A stretch of DNA of 64,000 nucleotides. It comes from Ceratorhiza oryzae-sativae. Taxonomy: Eukaryota; Basidiomycota; Agaricomycetes; Cantharellales; Ceratobasidiaceae. Of the stretch, positions 47,255 to 59,020 are shown piece after piece; the first letter of the stretch is position 1, and every line of letters begins with the position of its first letter. The stretch covers positions 1,426,001 to 1,490,000 of the forward strand of contig JARWMV010000233.1 of the NCBI GenBank assembly GCA_030998015.1. The letters run 5' to 3'. The notes below the pieces were generated by a model. It searched no databases, was not told the origin of the DNA, and saw only the letters and a list, made by a program, of their open reading frames with translations. Both the position numbers and the translations under genes were made by a program.

Positions 47255-49434
47255 ATGCACTACCTGACTCTTGCTCTCGCCCTTGGAGCTGCCCTCTCGG
47301 CATCTGCCACCCAGATTCACCACCGCCCCGAAAACTTCCTTACCAAGTCAACCCCTAACACACCTCTCTCGAACCGAACAGTGACTCCACAGCCTGTTCA
47401 CGAGCGTCGTGCCGTCTTGGACAGACGTGCAAACGGCAAGGTCAACATCGGATATTTTGTCAACTGGGGTATATATGCGCGTGCCTTCTGTGAGTATATG
47501 CTTTGTGGCTTTTGTCGAGCTGAGACTGACCAAGCCGTGCAGATCCTCAAAATATCGACACGTCCAAGTTGACACACGTGTTGTACGGGTACGTGGTACT
47601 TTTGTTCATATTGGGGTCAGCCCATGGTCGGTCTGAGGCGTTTTGATCGAAATAGCTTCGCCGATACCGATGCCAGCACTGGCCAGGTCAAACTCACCGA
47701 TACTTTCGCGGACCAAACTGTGAGTCCAACGCCTGCCTCCTCGCCTGACGCTGACTTGTTTTTTTTTTTTAGAAACACTGTAAGCAAATTTGTTGAGCCT
47801 CTTCAGACTGTATGTTAATTTCAGGATAGATGACACCGATTCCTGGAACGATGTCGGAAACAACGTTTACGGCAACTTCAAGCAACTTTATCTTCTCAAA
47901 CAGAAGAACCGTTCGCTCAAGGTCCTCCTTTCTATTGGTGGCTGGACGTACTCCCAGGCCGGCCACTTCAACTTCGTCACCAACTCGGCCGCACGTGCGA
48001 CTTTTATTTCGAGTGGCATTAGTATCCTCGAAGACAACGGTTTGGACGGAATGTGAGTTATATTGAACTTCATCACAGAAACCCGTTGATGTTGTTCGAA
48101 AGTGATATCGATTTTGAGTACCCTACGGCTGGTGCTCAAGCTCAGGGCTTTGCATCTCTCCTGAAGGAACTACGTGCTGGCCTTGACGCGCATGCATCCA
48201 AGAAGGGCGAGACTAACCCTTACCTTATTACAGTACGCACCCCTTTTCTACAGTAGGGTTGCGGAAACTCACCATTCTATTAGGCTGCTGTTCCTGCGGG
48301 ACAACCAAACTACTCGAACCTTCTCGTCTCCCAAATGGATCCTTATCTCTCGTTCTGGAATTTGATGGCTTATGACTATGCGGGCTCTTGGTCCACTACT
48401 GTACGATTTCAACCCGTAGGCCTTGAGCTAATACTGAAATTGCATGTAGTCCGATGATCAGGCCAACTTGTATGGACCTACCAACTCTGCTACTGATACG
48501 GATTCCGCCATCAAGTGGTACGTTGCCAACGGTGCCACTACTAGCAAAATCGCCATGGGTGGGTTTCATATCTAGCGTTTCTAGAGAATTCAGACTTACA
48601 TGTTATTAAGGCATGCCTTTATACGGACGTGCGTTTGAGCAAACCAACGGTATTCGTCAACCTTTCAACGGTATTGGTACTGGCACTTGGGAGGCTGGCG
48701 TCTACGACTATAAAGCTCTCCCCATGGCTGGTGCTCAGGTTATCGAAAACTCGGCTCTCGGCTCCAGTTACAGCTACGACTCCTCAAAGAAGGAACTAGT
48801 CTCATATGATACCCCCAACATCATCCGCCAAAAGGCTGCATACATCAGGAGCAAGGGCCTCGCAGGAGGTCGGTTCTATACTTCATATTCAACAATTATC
48901 GCTTATATGTTGCTTAGGCATGTTCTGGGAGCTCTCGTCGGACAAGACCGGTGCGGATAGCTTGGTTGCAATCTCTGCCTCTAACATTGGTGCCCTCGAT
49001 ACCACCCCAAACCATCTCTACTACCCCTATTCTCAGTTTGATAACATCAAGAACAACATGGGTGCCGGTACTGGAGGACCGAACACCACGGTCAAGCCCA
49101 CCACGACGGCCCCTCCCGCGTCTACGACTTCCAAGCCCCCTACCACCACTACCCCTCCGACTTCCAGTGGATGCTCTGGTATTGCTGCATGGAGCTCTAG
49201 CATCCCTTACACAGGTGGTCAAATTGTAACTTACGGAGGTACGTATCCCAGCGCTGTTTCGAAAGCCGTCGCTCATCCGACTGGGCTCTAGGCCACAAGT
49301 GGACTGCCAAGTGGTGGACTCAAGCCGACGTCCCGGGTGGAGCCGCAGGGTCAGTAGTAACCCAATACTATCCTAGAGTCATAACCCGATTCTTTTTCTA
49401 TTGCAGATCGTGGACCGACAACGGCGCATGTTGA
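47255..49434 (+). CDS. secreted GH18 chitinase with C-terminal chitin-binding module
   Basis: This endo-type chitinase hydrolyses beta-1,4-linked N-acetylglucosamine. [20 protein letters not shown] is the signal peptide, followed by a propeptide-like stretch with ERRAVLDRR. The catalytic barrel starts at [15 protein letters not shown]. Landmarks are [12 protein letters not shown], the active site DG-I-DIDFEYP formed across an intron whose donor follows GGAAT, with the catalytic Glu intact, then [27 protein letters not shown] and [14 protein letters not shown] Thr/Pro linker near 49080-49160 leads to [11 protein letters not shown], then [21 protein letters not shown] and the end WTDNGAC, a CBM5/12-type chitin-binding domain. 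About ten exons with introns of 50-70 nt. Roles could be cell-wall turnover or mycoparasitism; the binding module favours action on insoluble chitin. Confidence 0.93.
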
Positions 49435-50129
49435 GCGGTCTACGCAGTTGTATTCGCTCAAAGGCTTGGTTAAAAGGGAACTTAGATTTTCGGTCATTAC
49501 CATAGTTCAAGGCGATTATGTGGTCAATTTTTGGTACTTTCGCCTTCAAATGACAGAAAAAAAAGGATGTCGCTATTCCTGCGTTTATGCCGAGTCTGAA
49601 CTTGAAGCGGAGTAATGCGTCATGAACTCGGCTTTTAATGGAAGAGTGTATGAAACGACCCCATCTTTCAGACCAGCGAAAGGTATATTTAACTGTCTAA
49701 ACACTTGCTTCATTCAACCCTAGAATCGATAACTACTAAAATGCTATTAAGTTTGACTATTCAACTCTGAATGTGCCAGCAATTAAAGCCTACCGATGCG
49801 AACAGAATTGGAGCAACTGATGAGACAGAAAAGAACTGAATCAATAGGGCGCTAGTCATATTCCAACTGTCCGACAGGCCTAGCGGATAGCCGATGGTCG
49901 TTGAATCACAGGCAATCCAGAAGAAGTTCACGTGCACGCTTCTCATCGCGAGAGTTTCTGGGCCTCCTTGGCTTGATTCGACCATCAACCCCGATTAACG
50001 GCATTGAGAGCTGTGATCGGGCGTCGGTACACAACACATTTCATGTTTGATTGGTTGTTATAAAGGGGGGGACAGGATGTTTAAGCATATATCCGTATTT
50101 GTCACGCGAAAAGTAGCAGTCAGGGGCCC
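49435..50129. other. intergenic spacer
   Basis: No gene was seen between the chitinase and the duplicated block. A minus-strand frame at 49761-49988 is unsupported. Confidence 0.4.
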
Positions 50130-50209
50130 CTCCGAGGAGAGGGGAAATATATTCAAAGTCAAATGGCACATGAGGATAAAGAGAATGTACGAGACAAAAA
50201 TCAAGTAAG

Positions 50210-50231
50210 GCTGAGCTGCCAGCAGCTCAGC
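50210..50231. repeat. stem-loop downstream of the duplicated gene, copy 1
   Basis: GCTGAGCTG, loop CCAG, CAGCTCAGC is a perfect 9-bp stem with a 4-nt loop, 113 bp beyond the stop codon of the minus-strand gene, so probably in its 3' UTR. It is conserved exactly at 56394-56415 although the surrounding sequence differs. Confidence 0.6.
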
Positions 50232-50343
50232 GATGTTGCCGGTCGACGGGTGCCCAACTATCTGGCACCCCCATCAAAATCTCTCGCAAAAACATACAAA
50301 TTATGAAAAGAAACCACCTCTCATTGCGCTCAGAGGCTTGCTC

Positions 50344-51802
50344 CTACGCCAAAGTCTTCCCATAATCCTCTACACTCCGGAAGACGTCGCCTGGAAAATG
50401 TTAGCGCATTCACCCCATCCAAAGCAAGAGAGAGACTTACCTTGGTATTGGAGATCTGTCTGCCTGGCGTCGACAGAGTCCCCAATCTGGCCCCAGGATG
50501 TGACCCTCCGAAGGACCACCGCCATGAGGCGGACATTCCCGCTGTCCTCCAAACCCGACTTGACCAGCCTTACAGAGCTTTGGAGGTAAGCGAGCGCACG
50601 AGCCTCCATGCGCGCTCGTTGCTCCTCCGGTACGCTCCTCATAGGATACTCGCGTACGACCCTATAGAAGGCCGGCGAGTATCGGTTATGGTAGGCCCGC
50701 ACCTCCAGTCGATACGACAGCTTCACATAGCGCTGTGGCTGCCGCTCCTGGGTTGGGTCTGGGGTGGGGCGGGATGACGGCGAGGACGGGGATAGGGGGG
50801 GCGGGGATGGTGGCTCGACCGAGAACCTCGAGCTTATCGTTCTTCGTCCGAGGAGGACCAGTGCGCCAGCGAGCGCGATGGACAGTGAAGCCCACGCGGG
50901 CCAGGTCGGCAGCTCGAGCATGCCGACCGAGCCCCTGAACCTGATTAGCCACGCGCACTCGGATATCCGAGCACACAGGCACGTTATCAAGTCCAGGAGC
51001 CTCGCCTTGGAGCCTCGCAAGACCAAGAGCAAAGACCGGAAGGCGTCTTCGCTCTGGCTACGCATAGGCTCAGGCGGGGGCGGGTTCGAGGACGGGGGCG
51101 ATGGTGAGGCAGGGGGCGGGGGTCTCGGCTTGGCGTGGGCGGGGCGCGGCGGAAGCGGGCAGTCTTGAGTGGTGCGCTCCGTCCTTGTTGGGACGTGGAC
51201 GATGCGCGTGCCTGGAGGCGGCAACATCGGGACGGCTCGGGGAGGTCGTTGAGATGGGAGCTTCAAGGCTGTTCGAGGGAGCGAGTCGATGAGTGAGGGT
51301 GAAGCGCATAGTCGAAGTCGCAAGAGGAATAGCCGGTGGTATACTTGTTTCGCCCTTGGAGTGTGAATCAAGGCTGCATAAAATCTATCGTTAGCTTTGA
51401 CACATCGCTACGCACTCCATAGTCTACTCACGCGGCCGGGTATGGCACAGATCCTGTGCCAGGGAAAATCGGGTATCTTTCACCCACTGTCCAGCCTGTT
51501 CGGCACTCCTCGCCAGTCGTGCATACACGAGCTTCGCGGACGAGGGGGGTGGGACTGTGGGCGGGGTCGATGGAATGACCGACCGCAGGGATGTCGAGAC
51601 CCTCACGGGTCCGACAGTCGCGAGAGTCGGGGCTCTCGTGCTGCAACATAACCGTCAGCTTGCCAACCATACAAACCCGTTGCTCCAAGTAGACTCACAT
51701 CGCCTGCGGTACGTGTGTTGGTGCTACGAAAGCAAACCCGAGCAGCAGGTGGAGTGCGCTCAGGGTGTCGTGCACGGCGAAAAGGGTGGCGAAGAAACGC
51801 AT
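50344..51802 (-). CDS. unrecognised proline-rich membrane protein, copy 1
   Basis: No family is recognised. The start at 51802 gives MRFFATLFAVHDTLSALHLL, a signal-like or membrane N-terminus. After an intron (donor GTGAGTC) come VSTSLRSVIPSTPPTVPPP and RSAEQAGQWVKDTRFSLAQ. The next exon, from ALIHTPRAKQVYHRLFLLRL, holds a long Pro/Arg-rich region, then LLDLITCLCARISECAWLI and WASLSIALAGALVLL, two hydrophobic segments. Another Pro/Ser-rich stretch precedes a conserved-looking C-terminal part, YRLEVRAYHNRYSPAFYRVV, EEQRARMEARALAYLQSSV and LMAVVLRRVTSWGQIGDSVD. The last intron begins GTAAGTC, and the protein ends DVFRSVEDYGKTLA at 50344. Hydrophobic helices point to an internal membrane; function unknown. 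It is nearly identical to the copy at 56529-57999. Confidence 0.6.
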
Positions 51803-52850
51803 TTCGATTATATCGAATGGGATGGATGGGGGGTAAAGGCGCAGGGGGAAGGTTTCAAACGTCCGAGCCTGGAGCTATATAGTGAGCGCTTGCAGCGGGG
51901 ATGGTGTAGGCCCGCATGAGTCGATCAAAGCACTGAAATAGGAGTCGAACCTCTCAGTTGGGACGAAAGCCCAGCGCGCTCGGCAGGTGCAACAGTATTG
52001 CGGACGTCATTTCTATATTCTGTAGAGTTAGTTTATTCTCTGAGATTGAGCGTTCGCCTGGAATAGCTACGGCTTCAGCGAGACTGGCGCGTTGAGCTGG
52101 AGGAAGACGTTACCTTGAGTCAAAAACGCCATTGATGATCGAGGGGTTGTTGGATGATCTTCATTACCCCGCAAAAGTTTAATGGAAATCACATGACTTG
52201 GCCGACCCAGAGGTATGGAACAACTCTCAGGAGCTGGAGAGACCAGAGGGAGAAGCGAGGGCAATTGGAATGGATTGAGCAGATGGAGGGAATTACAATC
52301 GACAATGGATGACAGTCGGGAGTGAACATGGACAGGGTTAACGGAAGATCCTAACGCGTCAACGATGAGCGTGTGATGGAACATGTGGAGAAGTGGGCGA
52401 AAGAGGAGAGCGGACGAAAGGTCCCGTTCTGGTTATAGAATTGAAAAATATCTTCTCTCCAAATGTTATCGCAGTGAGAATGTTAGAGGAATTGAAGTCA
52501 AACATACTCATGGCTATTGGTCTCACGTCCCGTCTTGTATAATCCCCCCACCCACCCCTCCCTTCTGCCCTCCAGTTGCTTTCGGGTGACGGGCCTATTC
52601 AGCACAATCTAGCCGAGTCAATGAACTCACTTGTTGACGCACCGATGTCGCAAGGAAGCTGTGATATTTCAGCTGATGACCAATCGGCCAATGCCACACC
52701 GAATAAAGTGATGGGCACCTGCCTGATGAGCATGAGTAGCTCGAAAGAACAATGGAAAAAGAAATCTCCAAAGAAACATTCTTGATGCAACCGTCGAGAC
52801 GTGGGGCTGTTGGGCCCCAAGGTTCCTATACAGATTGTCTACGAAACCTC

Positions 52851-53518
52851 ATTAATTAACAGGTGACCTATATACTAAACCCACTAACACTCACCCCTTG
52901 AGCGCTGATCTGCGCTATTCAGAATTGCTGGTAAACTTTTGAGACGTATCCATATTTCCTTGTTTGATAACCTGGCGGTATCATGGCAATAAGCAAGGAG
53001 GGAGGGAACAAGGAAGCTGACTGGTGTAACCGATGTAGTAAGGTGTGCCTGGATGGTGGCGATTGAACGCCGAGAGCATTTAGCTAAGGACGATACGACC
53101 AATTCGGTGAGCTAGGATCGACAATATTGTAACAAGAAAGCTTAAAATCAGCACCGTTCTATAATTGACATCAATTGACCAATAAACGTGTTCATTGGTT
53201 CATCGATCATTGAGTTGTAAACCAAGCCTAGAGGTGCACGCTGTTGGAAAGAGCTTGCGAAAAAAACAAATGAGGCACTGCACAAAAGGTAGAGGAGGTC
53301 TTTCTGAGAGGCGTTGGCAGTGGTTATAGTTGAAGCCATTGCAATGGGAAATTACACTAATGTGCAGGCAGAATCCAATGTTATCGCCCACGGCGCAGAC
53401 CCAGACATGTTACACTTTGTTGAGTTGGGAGTAGTGCGATCGTGAGGGGGGGGGGCTTTTGAATGGCCACGAAATGGAAGATCCACGAAATGGCCAATTA
53501 TAGTGGGCTATTGATTCA
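52851..53518. other. gene-free stretch
   Basis: No gene was recognised between the duplicated block and the MITE. A run of nine G residues is present near 53450. Confidence 0.4.
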
Positions 53519-53526
53519 TCTTCGAT
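53519..53526. repeat. 8-bp target-site duplication, left (MITE)
   Basis: TCTTCGAT precedes the element and is repeated exactly at 54219-54226. Confidence 0.85.
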
Positions 53527-54218
53527 TAGGGCTCTGTGACAAACGCAAATTTGAAATCATGTTTGACACAAACAATTATAAACGCTGTTTTCAAACAGTA
53601 ACTCACCGTTTGAAACCGGTCACTCTCGAAAGCTGCACGTGGCATGCAGCCATTAGTCAGCGTCGTGCCATTGTGGCAGAGACAACCGCATTCATACTTA
53701 CATTTCGCCACAGCCTATTCCCCAGCCTCTATCGACAGCGATGCCAGTACCAAGCGGTCAGGGCTCACCAAGCCAAGTGCCAATTGACCCCCGTCTCCTG
53801 GAACTTTTGCGTCACCTTCGTACTTTGCCGGCTTTAAACTCGAGAAGCATGATATAGAGCACTATGGGTCAACACAGAGTGCTCTGGATTATAAGCTTCA
53901 GCTTATCTTTGGTTCTCGAGTTGAAGGTCGTTCGATTGAATTCCGGGGTCGTGGGCAGTCGCTTGAAGCAATTGTACATACATTTTCAAAATACATAGAC
54001 GGGGAGGAGGGCGAGAATAGGACTCTAGGGTGGTGGGTGAAAGAACTGGCGGTTGCAGCCAGTTCAATCTCACGCTCATGTAATTCTTTAAAGATTTATC
54101 AAACGAATTACCGGTCACGGGCTATCATCATTGAAAACGGTTTCAAACTGTTTTTATGCGTTTGTCACAACGTGAGTTTTCGGTTTGAAACGTGAAAACC
54201 GTTTGTCACAGAGCCCTA
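53527..54218. mobile_element. 692-bp hAT-type MITE
   Basis: Both ends read TAGGGCTCTGTGACAAACG inwards (19-bp terminal inverted repeats), and perfect 8-bp duplications TCTTCGAT flank the element. GTTTGAAACC/GGTTTCAAAC motifs lie subterminally in both halves. No transposase is encoded; the short open frames inside are incidental. The termini share only the TAG-G beginning with the autonomous hAT element at 13223-17167, so a different hAT source probably moved it. Confidence 0.85.
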
Positions 54219-54226
54219 TCTTCGAT
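54219..54226. repeat. 8-bp target-site duplication, right (MITE)
   Basis: TCTTCGAT directly follows the MITE and matches 53519-53526. Confidence 0.85.
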
Positions 54227-54605
54227 GACATGTCACGTGACTCCCACATGACTTCATCCTCCGCATTCAACCAGTTCTGATTTGCAGAGGGGCCAGCAAA
54301 ACAGTCTCCAGAAAATATTCTGGGATTATTCATTTTAGATAGTGCTTAGAGCTTGGCTCACTATGAATTAGTTCCGCAACAGCGTTATGCAGGTGAAGAT
54401 ATGTATCACGTGATGCCAGTTTCATTTTTTTTGGTTACATTTGTTCCGTTGTATGGAAAATAGAAACATGTTACATGAACAAAGTCAAAGCATGTATAGA
54501 AAGGAAGAGCCTGGAACGAAAAACAGTTACGAGTAGGAAAAAGCGAGACGTGAGGCTACGAATTGGGAAGTACGGACAGCGCGTGAGGCGCGTAAAGACA
54601 GTAAA

Positions 54606-55101
54606 TTATTTGGAAAAAGCGGAAGATGCAGAGAGAAAATTGGTCATGGCTGTAAGGCCCGGAGTAGTGCTCAAATTTTCATGGCGCTGGAAGTATTTGG
54701 TCGCCCTCCTCAGTTTCATCTGAGCCACAGAGTGTAGAGGGCACTCCAGCACGACGTGCCATAGTGATTGCAACTCCACCCGTTCGCACGGGCAGCCGGA
54801 GTCCTCTGGGACTTCGAACTGATCGTAGTACTTGCCGCAGAACACGTGTCCGAGTATGAGTTGGATTAACCGAGAGTGTATGCGGCGCTCACGTGATCGC
54901 GGTGGGATCGAGCGGAGGTTCGGCGAGCCAAGAATTAGTTCCAGAGTCACATTGTAGGCTACGTATAGTCTGTGTTGTCTTCAAGCTACGTTTTTGGAGC
55001 CTAATAACTGTCTTCTGCTGGTTGCGGAGTAAACCACAGTTGCACGCTGTGTTGCACAGTGCAAGAAACAGACAGGCAACGGCAGAATGACAATCCGGCA
55101 A
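54606..55101 (-). mobile_element. LINE C-terminal fragment
   Basis: The minus-strand frame at 54606-54950 contains RRIHSRLIQLILGHVFCGKY, then GCPCERVELQSLWHVVLECP. This is the CxC...H...C arrangement at the C-terminus of fungal non-LTR retrotransposon polyproteins. It corresponds to the fragment at 4028-4396 but keeps the CPC pair that one has lost. A second frame to 55101 may be its upstream continuation. No reverse transcriptase core is present, so it is a dead fragment. Confidence 0.6.
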
Positions 55102-56299
55102 AAGGGGTTCTGTGAGAACAAGATAGTATCGCTTGGGCTCTCATGTACAGCTCCCACCCCTGTGCACTGCTATCCATAATATAGCTACAACCTGTTCACA
55201 CCTCCATGGATAACTCTACTTGTGATTACGTTTGGTTCTACGTGTTGAACAAATCTGACATCTTACATGCAAACCCGATACTTACGTTTGCGATTCTCTC
55301 ATGTTCCTTTTGTATGTTCCATTTAGCATACATGTGAATCGTGTCTCATGTACCATCGCTTTCACGAGCGATGTAGTCCCGTGTCTCCGCTCTGCTTCAC
55401 CCGTTGTGCTACATATATATAAGCCAACATGCCGTTGCCTGCATACTCAACGACGCATATAATTTCTCAGTCGCATAGTACTGTTAAGAGCTCAATCGCT
55501 ACTATACTCTGCGCTATCGTACATTGAAGTGGATACAGCTTAGTTCACTTCACCACTACAAATTTAGAAACCATGTGCTAGATATCCAAATGACACAGGA
55601 GGGCACCGCCAGTGTGGCCAGCTATATCAAGTGCAAACTCATTAAAGCCAAACATAACTTCATAGATGCCGATTCACATGCACCTGGGACACACGATAGG
55701 AATGGAAATCGAGGGAGAATCTAACACCATGGACAAGGGGACTTGGGCCAGGGCTTAAGCAGGCGGAAGGTTTAATTGTTATCCAATCTAAATGAAACTA
55801 TATTTAACTACACAATAATGAGGCTAAAGTGCATAGTGTAGCTTCTTATCTTACCCTCAACTGGCCCATCAATCAGAAAAACGCAACTCGTAAACTCCAG
55901 GCCCCAAACATGACTATGCTATATTCTACATACAGCATACGGTGGGATTTTTGTAGGTAAATCTCCTCTTGTTGGATCTCTCGCCCACATCCTGTGACGA
56001 GAATTCCTGCTCCGACCAATCAAGCTGAACCAAAACCTGAGTCGGAGCTGATTCGTGGCGAACTGAGCTCGAGGACGTACATACCCGCCCGTGTCACCTT
56101 CTTAGTGTTCAGCGCACGTATTGCTGAACCCCTCCAGTTTAGGTTACTACCTTGATTCACCTTTGTATGATTGCCGGCTACGACCAGCAATAACAGTGAT
56201 CATCTGGGGCTTCCCAACGTAGACTATCATAATTCGCCTTTGGTAGGGGAGGTTTAAGGTATATGCATACATGCATACATGTTTATCACACCATGAGTA
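55102..56299. other. gene-free stretch, possible LTR remnant
   Basis: No gene was recognised. Around 55245-55525 the sequence has LTR-like traits: TGTTGAACA near the left, a TATATATATAAG element near 55415, and an end near GTACA followed by TGGATACAGCTT, which faintly resembles a primer-binding site. The frame at 55524-55724 could be a gag remnant. I rate this as weak. Confidence 0.25.
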
Positions 56300-56393
56300 C
56301 AAGTCAAAGGCCCCTCACCGGGAGGGGGAAAATGTATTGTAAAAGAAATGTTACATGATTATAAAGACAAAATACAAATCACAAAAAGTCCGG

Positions 56394-56415
56394 GCTGAGC
56401 TGCCAGCAGCTCAGC
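56394..56415. repeat. stem-loop downstream of the duplicated gene, copy 2
   Basis: The same perfect 9-bp stem and CCAG loop as at 50210-50231, again about 114 bp past the stop codon. Confidence 0.6.
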
Positions 56416-56528
56416 GGGGTTGCCAGTCAGCCAGTGTCCAGCTATTCGGCGCCACGCAGTACCATCCCCCGTCAAAACATACGAATCGTAAAAATATACC
56501 ACCTCTCATTACGTCCGGAGGCTTTCTC

Positions 56529-57999
56529 CTACGCCAAGGTCTTCCCGTAATCCTCCACACTCCGGAAGACGTCGCCTGGAAAATGTTAGCGCATTCACTC
56601 CATCCAAAGCAAGAGAGAAACTTACCTTGGTATCGGACATCTGTCCGCCTGGCGTCGACGGAGTCCCCAATCTGGCCCCAGGATGTGGCCCTCCGAAGGA
56701 CCACCGCCATGAGGCGGACATTCCCCCTATCCTCCAAACCCGACTTGACCAGCCTTACAGAGCTCTGGAGGTAAGCGAGCGCGCGAGCCTCCATGCGCGC
56801 TCGTTGCTCCTCCGGTACGCTCCTCATAGGATACTCGCGTACGACCCTATAAAAGGCCGGCGAATATCGGTTATGGTAGGCCCGCACCTCCAGTCGATAC
56901 GACAGCTTCACATATCGCCGTGGCTGCCGCTCCTGGGTTGGGTCTGGGGTGGGGCGGGATGACGGCGAGGACGGGGATAGGGGTGGGGGCGGGGATGGTG
57001 GCTCGACCGAGAGCCTCGAGCTCATCATTCTTCGTCCGAGTAGGACCAGTGCGCCAGCGAGCGCGATGGACAATGAAGCCCACGCGGGCCAGGTCGGCAG
57101 CTCGAGCATGCCGACCGAGCTCCTGAACCTGATTAGCCACGCGCACTCGGATATCCGAGCACACAGGCACGTTATCAAGTCCAGGAGCCTCGCCTTGGAG
57201 CCTAGCAAGACCAAGAGCAAAGACTGGAATGTGTCTTCGCTCTGGCTGCGCAGTGGCTTAGGCGGGGGCGGGGTCGAGGACGGAGGCGGAGACGAGGGCA
57301 AGGCAGGGGGCGGGGGTCTCCTGGGCTTCACGTGGACGGGGCGCGGTGGAAAGGGGCCGTCTTGAGTGGTGCGCTCCGCCCTTGTTGGTTCGTGGACCAC
57401 GCGCGTGCCCGGAGGCGGCAACATAGGGATAGCGCGTGGGGGTTGTCGAGCTGGGAGCCTCCGGGCCGATCGAGGGAGCGAGTCGGTGGGGGACGGGGAT
57501 GCGCATAGTCGGAGCCGGAGGAGGAAGAGTCGATGGTATATGTGTTTTGCCCTTGGAGTGTGAATCAAGGCTGCGTAAAATCTATCGTTAGCTCTGACAC
57601 ATCGCTGCCCACTCCATAGTCTACTCACGCGGCCGGGTATGGCACAGATCCTGCGCCAGGGAAAATCGGGTATCTTTCACCCACTGTCCAGCCTGTTCGG
57701 CACTCCTCGCCAGTCGTGCATACACGAGCTTCGCGGACGAGGGGGGTGGGACTGTGGGCGGGGTCGATGGAATGACCGACCGCAGGGATGTCGAGACCCT
57801 CACGGGTCCGACAGTCGCGAGAGTCGGGGCTCTCGTGCTGCAACATAACCGTCAGCTTGCCAACCATACAAACCCGTTGCTCCAAGTAGACTCACATCGC
57901 CTGCGGTATGTGTGTTGGTGCTACGAAAGCAAACCCGAGCAGCAGGTGGAGTGCGCTCAGGGTGTCGTGCACGGCGAAAAGGGTGGCGAGGAAACGCAT
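56529..57999 (-). CDS. unrecognised proline-rich membrane protein, copy 2
   Basis: This is the paralogue of 50344-51802, with the same exon order and the same N- and C-terminal residues (start MRFFATLFAVHD, end VEDYGKTLA). The hydrophobic segments LLDLITCLCARISECAWLI and WASLSIALAGALVLLGRR are unchanged. Differences are mainly substitutions and small in-frame length changes in the Pro/Arg-rich part (a PALPSSPPPSS-type insertion against PASPSPPSS) and a few residues near the third intron. Both copies keep an open frame through the main exon, so both may be functional. Function unknown. Confidence 0.6.
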
Positions 58000-59020
58000 T
58001 TCGATTATATCGAATGGGATGGATGGGGGGTAAAGGCGCGGGGGGAAGGTTTTCAAACGTCCGAGCCTGGAGCTATATAGTGAGCGCTTGCAGCGGGGAT
58101 GGTGTAGGCCCGCATGAGTCGATCATAGCACTGAAATAGGAGTCGAACCCCTCAGTTGGGACGAAAGCCCAGCGCGCTCGGCAGGTGCAACAGTATTGTG
58201 GACGTCATTTCTATATTCTGTAGAGTTAGTTTATCCTCTGAGATTGAGCTTTCGCCTGGAATAACTGCAAGCTCAGCGAGACTGACGCGTTGAGCTAAAG
58301 GAAGAGGTTACCTTGAGTCAAAAACGCCATTGATGATCGAGGGGTTGGTGGATGATCTTCGTTACCCCGCAAAAGTTTGACGGAAATCACATGGCTTGGT
58401 CGACCCAGAAGTTTGGAGCAACTCTCAGGAGCTGGAGAGACCAGAGGGAGAAGCGAGGGCAATTGGAATGGATTGAGCAGATGGAGGGAATTACAATCGA
58501 CAATGGATGGCCGTGGCTAGTGAACATGGACAGGGTAGACTGAACATTCTAAAGCAAGCAAGGTGCGCAAACCACAAGCGAGCGACAGAGCACGGTGGGC
58601 AAGTGAGTCAAAGGGAAGGTGAAAGAGAACTGCCGTCTGATTGGAAAAAATAGATGAAGAATCCCTCGCCAAATACTCTCACGGTCAGCATCATTGCAGA
58701 GTGGAAACATAACGTACTTGGGGCAATCAGTCCCGCATCCTATCATATATTGACCCCCACAGTTATTTTGGAGTACGGAGTTTAAGCAGCGCTAGCCAGC
58801 GGAGCAATATCTTGGTATCCTCGCATGTTCATGATACGCCAGAAAACGTATAGTATCCGGGGTGTTCGCTGGACGATCAACCATCGCCGCAACAAGAGGT
58901 GGACATCTGCCTGACGGGAATGAGCAGCTCAAATGAAGATCTGGAATTACATATCTCCAGAGAAAGATTCTTGCCCCAACTGTCCGCACATTCGGCTGGT
59001 GGCTCCCGATAGTCTAACAT

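Larger units (their letters stand above)
50130..52850. repeat. segmental duplication, copy 1 (about 2.7 kb)
   Basis: This region is colinear with 56300-59020. Identity is very high from about 50210 to 52310, across exons and introns of the enclosed gene, and fades outwards. At the far end only scattered landmarks remain, such as CACCTGCCTGATGAGCATGA near 52720 against a related segment near 58905. The offset between copies is about 6.19 kb. The orientation is direct. Confidence 0.85.
56300..59020. repeat. segmental duplication, copy 2 (about 2.7 kb)
   Basis: This is the direct-repeat partner of 50130-52850, enclosing the second copy of the unrecognised membrane protein gene. Identity drops sharply after about 58510. 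Confidence 0.85.

Noticed and set aside
50442..51292. Plus-strand frames over the duplicated gene, also present in the second copy
   Set aside because: Their conservation follows from the near-identity of the whole block; the minus-strand frame is longer and has coherent splice sites.
53463..53837. Plus-strand 124-codon frame across the MITE left end
   Set aside because: It crosses the element boundary and has no domain, so it is chance coding in a non-autonomous element.
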